Assembly: GCA_001574975.1 (NCBI GenBank)
Contig: KQ965907.1
Coordinates: forward strand, 3,867-30,798
DNA length: 26,932 nucleotides
Reading direction: 5' to 3'
Origin: Gonapodya prolifera JEL478
Lineage: Eukaryota; Monoblepharomycota; Monoblepharidomycetes; Monoblepharidales; Gonapodyaceae
Shown: one piece after another, positions 10,101-20,563 of the stretch
Numbering within the stretch: the first letter of the stretch is position 1
Layout: every line of letters starts with the position of its first letter
Position numbers and translations under genes: made by a program
Notes under the pieces: generated by a model
Told to the model about the DNA's origin: nothing
What the model saw: the letters and a program-made list of their open reading frames with translations, nothing else
Database searches by the model: none

Positions 10101-11885
10101 AGGGGTGGGGGAAGTCATGGTCAGCACAGCGCGATGACGTGCGCCAGGAGCAAGACCGAACGCGCGCCGCAAGACAACGTGACGCACCAGGATTCGGATG
10201 CCCGCAAATGTTACACAACCACCTCCTCCCGCCATCCACAAACACCACAAACGGGTTCACATACGCATGGCACCTATTACACCGTTCCGGCCCCACGTCT
10301 TCGGACCCCGTCAGGGGCACAGGGTCTTCGCCCGGTCCCGGGTCCGCGAGAGGCTGGATGAGGAGGGCGATGGGGATTTGGGAGAGTGTGGAGAGGTTCG
10401 GTGTGGAGGGGATGTTGGCGGTCGTGAGGCGAAGGAGGCGGGGGGAGGAGTTTCCTGGGAAGGTGGGGGTGGGTGGAGTTAGATGTGAGTTTGGGAGAGC
10501 GAGTAGGGTAGAGGAGGTCTGGTGCGCAGTACGCTCGTGGGCCGTAGCCTCATATCTTCTGGTGACTTTGTTCCCCAAATCCTGGTCGAAACCTTGCCAA
10601 GGTCGCATGCCGACATTTGGCCGGTAACCTCGTTCCGGTGAGCTTCGGTTCCAGCGGCACCAAACAGCTCCTCAACGCCGCCGGCAATGTCGCAGAACTT
10701 CTTTTACCCTCCAGCACATGCCCTCCACGTTCCTTTTTGCTCTTCCTCCAGGCATTGCCACATCCCGCTTCTTGCCTCTTCGCCCTCCTTCGAACCTCTC
10801 CAACCTCGCAGACCTTTTGGCGCCATCCCGCACATGCCCTCCTATTCCTTTCGCTCTTCGTCCAGCCAGTACACTCCAGACCTCGCGTCTCGCTCCTCCG
10901 GCCTGCTCGCTTCGCTCGCCGGTCTACGTCTCTGTCACTCACCATCATCGACAATCCTACACTCTGTCGAAACCAACGGCGGCGCCTGTCTCGTACTCGT
11001 CAACCATACACCCTCTGCGTGGGCCTGCTGGTCCGCCTCGTGCACTGCGACGGGTGAGGGGATCTGGTTGGGGTCGATGCGTTGTCGTGCGGGAGGTGCT
11101 CCCGGAGCGCTAAGAGTGCCAGGAGTGCCAGGAGTGCCAGGAGTTCCAGGGGGTGGTTGGCGGGGAGCAAGAGGGTGGACGGAGGGAGGTGTCGGGGGGA
11201 GGGAGTTATGGGATCCCTGGTGGGATGGCGGCGCAGGACCGGGAGCGGAGCCGGGGAAGGGCGGGCGAGGAGGGAATCCTTGTGGGCTCAGCGGCTGGAA
11301 TTGTGGGTTCGCATTCGGCGGTTGTTGAAACTGTTGTGGGTATGGGTATTGCGAGGCCGGCGTCGGTGGGACGCTCTGCGAAGGAGGAAGCGGAGCAGGT
11401 TGGCCCGGCTGAGGTTGAGGAGGAAACCCGGGCTGGTGCGGTTGAGGAGGGTAGTGGTGGGGTTGAGGCGATGGAGCGGGAGATGGATTGAATGGCTGCG
11501 GGGATGGCGAGGGACGGCCACCGCCTGGCATGGGCATGGGAGGCTGTGCACCCTGCTGCTGCGGGTAGACGCGTTTCCCCCTCGGGTGCGCGTTTGGGGA
11601 CAGCGACATGCTCGACATTCCGTTGGCCAGGTGCGACATTGAGGCACCCGGGGGCATGCCAGGACCGGGTGGGGCGGGCATTCCGAGCACTCCAGGTATG
11701 GGCGGCACACCAGGCATTGGTTGCATGTTTGGATTGCTGGTGTGGTGCTGCATGTGGTGCTGCATGTGCGGGTGTTGGGGATTGAACTGTGGCTGCTGCT
11801 GGGATTGGAACTGCGGATGCTGCGGATACTGCTGCTGCGTGTCCTGCTGAGCCAGCAGTGGTCTGTTTCCCGCGTGTGGCAGCAT
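7200..11885 (-). CDS. SFB3: COPII coat cargo adaptor, Sec24C/D type (Sfb3/Lst1-like)
   Basis: Fifteen exons join in phase to 1045 residues: 11885-10943, 10454-10188, 10087-9795, 9653-9556, 9441-9336, 9225-8994, 8925-8776, 8709-8425, 8346-8228, 8161-8086, 8039-7906, 7839-7642, 7570-7475, 7410-7320, 7249-7200. The protein selects cargo for ER-to-Golgi vesicles together with Sec23. Residues 1-290 are a Q/P-rich disordered tail. RIDPNQIPSP and TRQAPPLVSTECRIVDDG mark the Sec24C/D branch rather than classical Sec24. Next come the zinc finger (CNRC...CNIC, about 370-400), the trunk domain (FAIDVSYTSVQSG, about 445-650), the beta barrel (TGGSTYYYQGF), the helical domain (CVKILASYRKNCAS, LILPESYKLYPLYN), the gelsolin-like domain (LYLVENG...LWIGRQAP, about 900-960) and a C-terminal DYLTHVHRLIQ. 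The start is the first ATG in frame; codons upstream in this frame lack an ATG. Paralogue assignment to Sfb3 is by motif memory only. Confidence 0.9.
10455..10942 (-). other. Unusually long first intron of the Sec24-like gene (488 nt)
   Basis: Other introns in this gene are 45-141 nt. The boundaries are well fixed: the donor follows IVDDG and the acceptor precedes NSSPRLLRLT, a join conserved in Sec24C/D proteins. Inside, on the plus strand, a segment near 10725-10760 (ACATGCCCTCC...TTCCTTTTTGCTCTTC) recurs at about 10848-10880 with changes, so part of the length may come from a roughly 120-bp partial duplication. Open frames crossing it are Arg-rich and unlike protein. Confidence 0.6.
11113..11148 (-). 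repeat. 9-bp tandem repeat in the Sec24-like gene
   Basis: Four near-identical 9-bp units (AGTGCCAGG-type on the plus strand) encode a Gly-Thr-Pro repeat in the disordered N-terminal tail. A coding minisatellite of this kind may vary in copy number between strains. Confidence 0.8.
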
Positions 11886-12003
11886 CGATGTGAGTGGGTG
11901 TGGCTGGCTGAATGACACGCACGAGTTTACCCGGACACCATGATATGTGGCACACTTCAACCACCTTTTCTATGTCGCGCACAGGCCACGCCCCACCCTC
12001 GCA
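11886..12003. promoter_or_regulatory. Divergent promoter of the Sec24-like gene and ENP1
   Basis: Only 118 bp separate the two start codons, which point away from each other, so both 5' UTRs and promoters must share or overlap this interval. No TATA box is evident. Confidence 0.6.
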
Positions 12004-14630
12004 ATGCCCAAGGTCCCGTCGCAGCCAAAAGCAGCGCAGAGCCTCGCGCGATTCGCACCCGCAAAGGGACGGCCTGCGGGGGGAAAGGGCGACAAGCAGG
12101 TCTCGGTCTCGCGGAACAAGGCAAAGGCTCTAGGAAAAGATGCGAGGAAACGGGCAAAGATGGAGCAGGAGGACTACTCCAGTGACGACGATGGCAGCGA
12201 CGCCGAGTGGTCGGACGATGTTGGTGGAGACCAGGGTGGTGAAGGTCAGAGGAAGAAGTCGAGAGCAAAGAGCAAGGAGACCTGGGTCGATGCAAAGACC
12301 TCGGAGAAGATCCTCAGTCTGGCAAAGGAGCAGCTCGACGAGATTCACAGGGAAGAGCGTAGTGCTGTATCCGGAAGTGGGGTGAAGGCGAAAACGCCGA
12401 TGAAGAATGGTCGAGTCGTTGCTCAGAACAACGACGACGATGATGGTGGCATGGTTGGGATGAGCGAGGATGGAGACGGAGACGCTGGTCTAGGAGACAC
12501 TGCTGCCAACGTGGGCGCAGACGAAGACGACGACGACGACGATGATGCTGCACTCGACTTCCAGAACAGAGAGGACTACGAAGCTTACCTCGAGACTGTC
12601 GGTCTCGAAGAAAAGGTACGTCTTGATGAGGTGTTGGGGTGCAGGGGTGTGGGGAAAGGACGAGCAAGGAAACAGTGAGGGGCAGCGTCTTGTCGGACGG
12701 TTATATTGGGTGCCTGGATGCTTGGAATGGTGTTTCCGTGCTTGGAAGCTTGAAGGGGGTGCTCAAGAGAATGGACGATGGCAGGGACACCTCCTTGCCA
12801 CGTGCATCGATTGCTGGGGGCACTGATATAGCCCTTGTTCCGTGGATTGCCCCGGAAAACCTATTCCTTCTCCTTTCCGCTTCCCCCCGACTACCCACCA
12901 CACAGAACCTCGACCCCACCGACCTGCGCGCCCTGCACTCCTTCATGCCCTCCTCCTCCTCCCCCTTCGCCACGGGCGCCAACGCCGCACCCGCCCACGC
13001 GCACGCTCAGCGGGGACAGACCCTCGCGGACGTGATCATGGCCAAGCTCAAGCAGCGCGACGCCGATTTGGCAGACAGGGATGTGAAAATGGCGTTGCAG
13101 AGGCCCCCGGGGATGAATCCGAAGATTGTGGAGGTTTATTCGAAGTGGGTGTGAGGTTGGAGGGAGGGTGGGGTGGAGGAGTGGAGGCAAGAGGCGGCCG
13201 GAGTTGTGAGATGCGAGCGCAGCGAACATGAGGCCTAAGCGTCGCTAGACGCTGACCGAGGCTGTTTGGGGGAAGTGAGGTGTGCTTTGTCCCGGGAAGC
13301 AGGAGCATTGCGATAGAGAGTGTGTTGGAAAGTCATCGGGTGGATGGATTGACTGAAGCGGGGGGTAACCGAGGAACTGGTGCAACGGGTATAGAGTTTG
13401 TGTTTGAAATCCGTCCCGGCTCTGGATGATCTCACTGCCAGCATCCTAACCAACTAACCCCATCCCCCCCTCCCACAGAATCGCCCACCTCCTCTCCCGC
13501 CACCGCTCCGGCTCGCTGCCCAAAGCGTTCAAGATCATACCCTCGTTCGCTGATTGGGAGGAGATCCTCTACCTCACCAAGCCCACCGAGTGGTCACCCA
13601 TGGCCGTGTACCAGGCCACGAGGGTGTTTGTCTCGAATTTGAGGGGGGATATGGCTCAGAGGTGCGTTGCGCTGGGTGTGGATGTGGGTCGCGTGTTTTA
13701 CCGGACGCGTCTTGAGGGAATATGGTGCTGTTGTGTCTGGAGGCTTCCTCGAAAGCCTCGGCGGGCGACGCACCCGGACTGGACACATTCGTTCGCTCGT
13801 CGGACTACGTCTCCCCTCTCACACGTCCTAACACGCACCGTGACCCCCGTCCGCTAGATTCTTCAACCTCGTTCTCCTCGACCACGTCCGCGCCGACATC
13901 TCCGAGAACAAGAAGCTCAACTACCACCTGTATATGGCGCTCAAGAAGGCCCTGTTCAAGCCCGCGGCGTTTTTCAAGGGGATCTTGTTGCCGTTGCTTG
14001 AGGTGCGTTTATGCCAACCCAGGGACTTCTCCCTCCTCAACTGACGTCAAAATCCGCACCCCGACTCTTTTACAGGACGGCACGTGCACGCTCAAAGAAG
14101 CCGCCATCATCGGATCTGTGCTGTCTAAAGTGTCCATCCCCGTACTCCACTCCGCCGCCTGTCTGCTCAAAATCGCCGAGATGGACTACACCGGTACGTC
14201 TTCGCTTCCCGTCCTACCATCCTCACTCCATTTCACTTCACACCCTCTCGCATCAGGCCCGACCTCCGTCTTCATCCGCATCCTGCTTGACAAGAAATAC
14301 GCCCTGCCCTACCGCGTGCTCGACGCGCTCGTGTTCCACTTCCTTCGGTTCAAGTCCGACGCAAGAGTCATGCCCGTGCTGTGGCACCAGAGTTTGCTCG
14401 TATTTGTGCAGAGGTGGGTTTCCTCCCCGTGCTCACCTGCATCCGCCCGACTGACGCAACCGCGACCACCCCACAGATATAAAAACGACCTCTCGTCCGA
14501 CCAACGAACGTCTCTAGCCCAGCTCGTGCAGGTCAAGCACCACCCGCAGATCTCGCCCGAGGTGCAGCGCGAGCTAGATTCGGCAGAGGAGAGGCCCGAG
14601 GTTGGCGTTGATACGGAGATGGGGATGTGA
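12004..14630 (+). CDS. ENP1: Bystin / Enp1, 40S ribosomal subunit assembly factor
   Basis: Seven exons in phase (12004-12615, 12906-13144, 13479-13661, 13858-14002, 14076-14193, 14257-14413, 14477-14630) give 535 residues, near the fungal Enp1 length. Residues 1-200 are basic and then strongly acidic, with [12 protein letters not shown] and a run of aspartates near residue 180; this is the usual disordered nucleolar-type tail. From about residue 205 the bystin domain follows: [95 protein letters not shown] and [12 protein letters not shown]. Family members act in pre-40S maturation and export. The start is the ATG giving MPKVP; upstream codons in frame have no ATG. Introns 1 and 2 are longer (290 and 334 nt) than the rest. 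Confidence 0.95.
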
Positions 14631-14950
14631 TGGGTCGTGCTTGTTCTGACTTTCGAACAATGTCGTGTCTTATATTTTTATTGTTGGAGCACTGGGGAGG
14701 TGTGATGGTGATAGCCTCCATGGTCGCGCGTAATGTTAGTTTCGAATTTTGTTTGTATGCTGTTGGACGTGAAATGAAACAGATCGATGCAAGCAAAAGG
14801 TGATTGTGATTTGAGCACAATATGATGCTTCTTTTCATTTATAATCAACACACTATTTTTTATTATTTTCATTCAACATTGGAGAAAAGGGATGTCAGAA
14901 ACAACGGGAATGCAATGTTATGGTGGCGGCGACTTGAGGTACTGCTGGTA
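14631..14950. other. Convergent intergenic region, AT-rich
   Basis: This interval holds the 3' ends of ENP1 and the unidentified minus-strand gene. It is AT-rich at 14815-14890. No gene was seen. Confidence 0.5.
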
Positions 14951-17614
14951 TTAGACAATATGGAACAGGGGTCTGAAGAAAAGGAGGGACCCGGCGAGGG
15001 AGTCTTCGAACAGTTTGGCACCCAAGACGGCGCCCTCGGTTCCCTTCAGTCTCCGCTTGACCAGCTGGATACGCTGTTGCTGCGTTTCCACGTCGTGCCC
15101 TACGAGTGAACATTCGTTTCAGATAACAGGTCAACTCCGGGAGCGCAACCACTCACTCTTCCAAGAAATCATTGATGTACTTTCCCACCTCGTCAACCCA
15201 GTCCGCTCGTCCTCTGCAAGCACGTCCGACCTTCCCTGCCAACATTCTTGCCATCCTCCGCAATAATGTGACGGTATCGCTGTTTCTCACTGGAAGACTG
15301 GGGAACGAGAACATTGATCAGTTCGAGCATCTTCACGATACTCATACGTCTGTTGCGACGTACCGGTCCTCACCCCTTCGGAACTCAGGCATGCAGAACG
15401 TTTTGCACTCCATACAAACAACTATCGCAGTCAGCCAATCAACTTTGGTGGGAACGGGATTTGTACTTGATGGGTTGCTAACAATATTGACGCGTCAGCT
15501 CCAACTCCGATCAGCTCGGGCGCAAATCACTCACATCGACTTGTACTATCTTTGGCATAACTGGCATCGCTCTTTGGATGAGAGCCTCACTTGCAGGATA
15601 TATTTGTGCGGAATGGTCTGCGGAGTGATGGGGCAAATTTGTGAAGGGAACCTTCTCCGATACGCTAAACGCCAGCACAGCGCGTTACTGTCCATCAAAA
15701 CAGCAATTGCAAGTTATTGGGAGCGACATGGGCAGGGAATGTCCCTTGACACTTATGCACTTACGGGTTTGTTCGAAGGATTTGCTCAAACTGTTTGGAA
15801 ACTCCTGCGAGTTGGCCAATGCCACTAAATTGCAATACTTGAAAATAGCGAACTTGACTCTGCAAAATGTGGAGAAAGGAGCAGTGTAACTGTGGTTAGT
15901 GGCGGCATATGGTGATCGCACAAGGAGTAACGCGCTCGAGGGGCATGCATTTCAGAGGTGCTTGACTGGGATTGCAACAAACCCTCCTTACCATCGGAGG
16001 ACAACTGGGGACTCTGCAAAATATTTCAGTGGTCACACATTCCGCCAAATACCAGCGGAATAATGTCTTCACTTGTTCACTCACCGAACTCCGCTTGCTG
16101 GACGCGCGCCATGTGCCACAGTCTGATCCAGCGCCCCCTGAACAGTGGATGCTACCGAGTCCGTGTCCTCCGACGAAATGATGCAGCTGGCCTTGCTTGA
16201 GTCCTCCTCAGTCGTCGGCGTAAGTATGGGCGATCTTGGATCAGTGAGGGACTTGTCGGAGTCTGCTGAATTTGGAGGTCAGAGGCAGTCTGATCGATAA
16301 ACGACCAAAAAAAGAACAGAAGGGTGTTCGGCGAGCCATTTGTCAGCAAGAGAACCTTGATGGAAGGGCTGACACAAATCACGTACCTCGGAAAGCGTAT
16401 CGGTCGCAACAAATCTTTCTTGACCGGTCGTCTCCCCCACCCCGATATCCAAGGCGTTAAAGAACACAGCACGCATTGTAAGTACAAATATCATGCAGCC
16501 AGTTTTGAACAAGTTCAACCCACCTGCATGACATTTTTCGCCTCGTCTGATTCTGCTGAGGGCTGCTTCTGATGCACACTTCAGTCAGTACATGCATGGA
16601 ACCGATAGACTACATTGCTCGTTTTCAGACCACATACCTGCTTTTCGACACGTGCACTGACCTGGACCACGCCGGAACCTTTTGTCCAATGATAGAGATA
16701 CACCTCTGCTCCCAAGAAAAAGTTTGGACATGCGCAAGGAACCACTGAAATAAGATGTTGTTCACCTTGAGGGAGTTCGTTCGTGGATGTAAACGGGTTC
16801 AAGCAAGCCCTGCGACCCATTCAAAAAGGTTTAAGGTTGCGCAAAGCGGAAAACATTCAGGAGCTTCACTTGTTCCACCATTGCATAAGACTGCGCTTCA
16901 TGTCAGCTTTCCCAACACCTGTGAGGACTGTTTCACATGATTGAACGCTCGAACTCGAGTCCGCTCCCGTTCCTAATCGACGCAAACCGAGTTTCCCTTC
17001 AACCACTGGAATGAGCGATACGATCTCTTTGAATGCGATACCGGGAGAGATCGGCGCGTATATCCATTTCTTGGAAAGTATCGGTTTTTGGTGTTTCTTC
17101 GGCGGGTTGTAAGTGGCGGGCACCAGAACGACTTCCTCTGCGAAGAACGATGCGCCACACTTTTTATACGCAGCAGAGAGAGAGTCGATGATAGCTTGGT
17201 GATTTATCGAAGCAGTTGCGTCGATGGGACGGACAAGAAGATTTACAACCTTCGGATCTTGCTATTGATGCAGAATGACTGTCAATGCAGCGTCGCAGTC
17301 ATTCAAGCAACAGCGAGTGAATATCTCAGAAACGGAGCGGATGGTGCCATATACTCACTTCGGTCGAACAGCACCTGTCCGCGAAATGCACTCGATTGCT
17401 CCTGTGAGTCAAGCTCTCACTGAACACAGCCCGTTCCAAAAGTAAAATTAGGGAGCGTATTTCATCAAGGCTCTTGAAACTGAAGGAAGGATGTTGTGGA
17501 GTCACGGCCAGAATGCGGGGGTTTGATCTGTCCAATGAACGCCCTCACACCCGTTAAATTTGACTCATCTCTGCCGCTGGAATTACTTGCTGGTCCCCCA
17601 AATCCATCAAACAT
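14951..17614 (-). CDS. Unidentified multi-exon protein gene
   Basis: I do not recognise the family. The first five exons join cleanly in phase: 17614-17549 (start MFDGFGGPASN), 17472-17359, 17261-16879, 16809-16638, 16568-16524. Further exons are evident near 16431-16387, 16265-16085 (acidic, Ser-rich, ending ARPASGVR), 15880-15750, 15700-15520, 15480-15370 and 15280-15160, with a last exon ending HIV at stop 14953-14951. Readable segments include LDEIRSLILLLERAVFSESL, KKWIYAPISPGIAFKEIVSL, VVPCACPNFFLGAEVYLYHW, QVRYFQVLQFSGIGQLAGVS and WVDEVGKYINDFLEE. Branch points such as CTGAC precede several acceptors. It looks like a soluble protein of roughly 600-650 residues with a disordered acidic middle. 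The phase of exon 7 and of the last exon did not close in my model, so the gene structure is approximate. Function unknown. Confidence 0.55.
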
Positions 17615-18540
17615 TCGGAGATGTAATGGAATATTGAATTACTTTCCTTTACCAATATTTAAGAAGAGAATGTGCAATTGATGGTGGATTGGTTGGGCCT
17701 TCGCCTTTCCCTTCATCAGATCTGATGCTGTGCCCCATCAACTCAACCCCGTCTGATGTTCGGAGGAGCCAGCGAGGCAACGCGCACGCGCAGGTCATTC
17801 TGACCTTCAATCGACCTCTGACCATCTTCTGGTCCCGTTCCGCTGCGCGTTCGCCTCGTGTACATCCTAACCGAACATCGTGGGTCAAGCGGCGCATCGC
17901 GCAGGCTGTGACCAGCTATATTGTCGGGCAGTGCTCCTCCGTGAAACAATCGCGTTGGCGTTGTGGAGCGGCCCTCCGATTTGGGCGAGAAGCACCCCCA
18001 GCCCGGAGGGAAGTAGCGCGGGTTTCTACACTTCGTCGGAGATGTATATGTGCGGTGTTCCAACAGGGCCTCTTGACCGACATTGACGCTTCTCTTCAAC
18101 GTGGGCGGAGGGAGAGTGGTGGTCTCGAAGGGTGCTGATGCAGAAGAGCAACGAAACGTAAGTTTTTTCAGTACTGTGACTTCAACTTCCTGAAGAGCAC
18201 ACCTAATGTCGCCTCCACCCACCAGATGCCAACTGGAAACAGCGCAATGTCTAAACTGATGGACATTAGAAAGAGTGGTTGAGTGGGAGATTGGGAGAGG
18301 ATTCTGTGAAACAATCACTGTTACAATACCATTATCGATTCGAAGTTGAATGATTCAGTTCTATCATTCTCTATATGCTCTTTGTATTCTGCAAATGTTA
18401 AAGTATCGGCGCTCACCGCAAGTGGAAGCTTCCCACCCCTGCTTTCATATCAAAAGAATCCGTCCACTTGGTCGCACTTATCATACATGAACGAAAACTG
18501 ACCAGCAAGCATTTCATTAAAGCAATACAAAATGGTATCC
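17615..18540. other. Unexplained stretch, GC-rich, open on both strands
   Basis: About 17690-18140 is GC-rich and lacks stops for roughly 150 codons on the plus strand (17689-18138) and 190 codons on the minus strand (18318-17743). Neither translation shows a recognised motif, and neither starts with a convincing ATG and intron structure. A third minus-strand reading (about 18060-17930) gives coding-like sequence (ALLPSGLGVLLAQIGG) but contains stops nearby. It could be a gene relic, the upstream part of either neighbour, or non-coding. The interval should also contain the promoter of the gene starting at 17614 and the 3' UTR of the deiminase gene. Confidence 0.3.
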
Positions 18541-20563
18541 CTACTTTCTCTCCGCCGCCAAACTGCTCCACCACTTATCTCCCAAATCCCTCAACGTGTT
18601 GCTCCCACAATGCACTTCTCCGGCAGCCACATGCAAGTTCCAATAATCATTCACAAAGTGCGCCTTTATCCCACCCTTTCTGTACGCCTCGTCCACCGCC
18701 GCCTGGAGCACGTCGGTACCGTTAATTACAGGCCCGTGCCAATCATACTCTGCCCGACGACAATCCCGTTGATCGCCGTATGCCCTCGAGGGTGATACGC
18801 CGGGGATAAAGGGCCCGAAACGTGGAGGCGTGCTGTCTTCGCCCCAGTCGTTTCCAAAGAACCCAGAGGGAAGCCCGCCGTTGGTCTCGTCGTCGGGCGC
18901 TGCGTCGAACAGCGTGGGGACCTTGACGACATCCGAAGCCGGCACCCCAGTCTCCTCGAGAAGGACTTGCAAGCTCTGGTCGATATACTGTTGGGCCTGA
19001 CCTTGCACTTTGATGAAGTTCTTGTCCGCCAGCAAACCAGAGACCGTCACGTTCAGATTGTCATCCCCTAGTCCGACCACACCGGCCCCTACTCCACCGT
19101 CTGCCGGCACACGAGGAGTGCTCTTTGCCCTCACCACACCATTTTCTGCCTTCTCGGTGCTCCTCAGCACGTCCAGTTCCGAAATTGTATCCGCGATGCC
19201 GATGGTGAACCCAACCGAGTTGTTCTTTGGCAGGAACTGGAGCCATTCGTCGACGTGTCCGACCGAGAGCCATCCCGACTGGGGGATGAAGAGGTATTGA
19301 ATGCCGTCCCACTGAGCCTGCAACAGACCCAGCATGCCATCACTGGGGAGAAATTCGTGGTGCTTGCCAATGATGACGCTCCCGGCGAAGGGATAGTTTC
19401 TATGAGGAGTTTTGCGAATGGGGTAGTTGAAGAGATGACGTTCAATGACTGCTGCTCCCCGTTCCACTTCTGGGCACAAATCACACTCACAATGCTGCCT
19501 CCCGATTTGATCTCTCTCCACCCCAGCGCGCTGGGATCTGCCGTAGCTCCATTCCACGCACCGACGCCATTCCCTCTCACGCCGGGCGTCGTCCACAGTT
19601 GTCTTCCCGACGTCCGAGCCTGCTGGGCCGATCTGAGCAGCACCCTCACGGCAATGACAGTCCCATTGGGACCGGGCATACTCGCGTACCCTGGCTCAAA
19701 GAAATCTTGCGATACCGTGCCTTCTGGGAAATGCGCCAGCGGAGCCTTCACACCGGCCAACGTCTGAGCGGCATCAACCTCCGTGTTGAACGTCTTCTGC
19801 GCTCCCACGCCTGTGTCCGCCATGGTAAAGATCCGTTCCCACGCGCTGTAAGTGGTGGTGCGTGAGCACGGGTGCGAACCGCATGGCCACCTCATCGTCG
19901 GTCTTGCGGTCCCCGTCCACAACCGTCACACGGACGTTCACGAGTCCGTCGCAGTCGCTGGCAGGGTCAAGCATTGATCGCGCCTCCAGGCCTAGTACGA
20001 TTCCGGACCGAAGTGCCGTGGCAGGGCGCAGGCTTGGGGAACGTGGGTCCATGTTGGTGAGGGTGCCATTTGGGGCAAAGTGGAATCGCGGTCCGGGTTG
20101 AATGTTGTACCAGAAAAAGCGGGAGGTCGTGTCGCTGACGTCATTCAAGGGAAGGGTTCAGCTGGTTGGGGCGACGTACTCTGGCGAGTACAGCACATCA
20201 CCGGCGGCGTCACGACATGCCACCAGCTCTGCATCAGTGAGATCAGTCCCGTCGGTTCTCGTGTTGGGGCACCTATTCCCCGTGTTGCCGATGTTGGGAA
20301 GGAAAATGGCGCCACGAGCAAGTGTCCATGTGGTCTTGTCTGCAGCGTCCGCATTGTTAACAACGCCATCGCGGTTTGTGTCGGCGAGAATGGTGGGTTG
20401 GAGTGCCTGCGGTGTGTGTGTGTGAAAAGCAGGCCCAGGGGGGCGAGACAAGAAATCTGACGTGTGGCGGTTGTGTAGAGCACGGGGGCGCAAAATTAGA
20501 TACAGGAGCAATGTGCGCAATGCGTGCCGTTGTGCTCACCGCGATCTGCATATGCATGTACAT
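18541..20563 (-). CDS. Protein-arginine deiminase family protein, frame possibly damaged
   Basis: The family converts peptidyl-arginine to citrulline, calcium-dependent in the studied vertebrate enzymes. Visible landmarks from the N-terminus: ADTNRDGVVN (calcium-site-like middle domain), VSQDFFEPGYASMPGP (first catalytic Asp), WLSVGHVDEWLQFLP (catalytic His and Asp), WHGPVINGTDVL and GEVHCGSNT (nucleophilic Cys) just before the end. Proposed structure: exon 1 20563-20540, a 133-nt intron, exon 2 from 20406, and a 68-nt intron ending CTCATAG (near 19401) that joins the catalytic frames correctly. Three places remain difficult: an in-frame TGA at 20160-20158, a +1 shift near 19845, and two compensating shifts between about 18800 and 18735. 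Short introns of 45 and 46 nt could remove the first two. The start (MYMHMQIA) is weak and no signal peptide was found. The gene is either intact with tiny introns plus assembly errors, or a young pseudogene. Confidence 0.75.

Noticed and set aside
8564-10361. Long plus-strand ORFs of 200-250 codons opposite the Sec24-like gene
   Set aside because: They are antisense to exons with strong family motifs. Their translations are Arg/Pro-rich and follow from high GC content.
10550-10954. Minus-strand ORF of 134 codons spanning the first intron of the Sec24-like gene
   Set aside because: It is rich in Arg, Lys and Trp with no motif, and the splice junction on either side is conserved in the family.
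11206-11982. Large ORFs on both strands over the Q/P-rich tail
   Set aside because: Low-complexity repeats produce open shadows in several frames; only the minus frame joins to the zinc-finger exon.
15300-15480. Apparent one-base frameshift in the unidentified gene (C-run near CTCGTTCCCC)
   Set aside because: An intron from GTGAGG to CTTCCAG, with CTGAT as branch point, restores frame without any mutation.
19400-19470. Frameshift between SVICAQ and NYPFAG in the deiminase gene
   Set aside because: A 68-nt GT...AG intron joins the two frames exactly, so no damage needs to be assumed.
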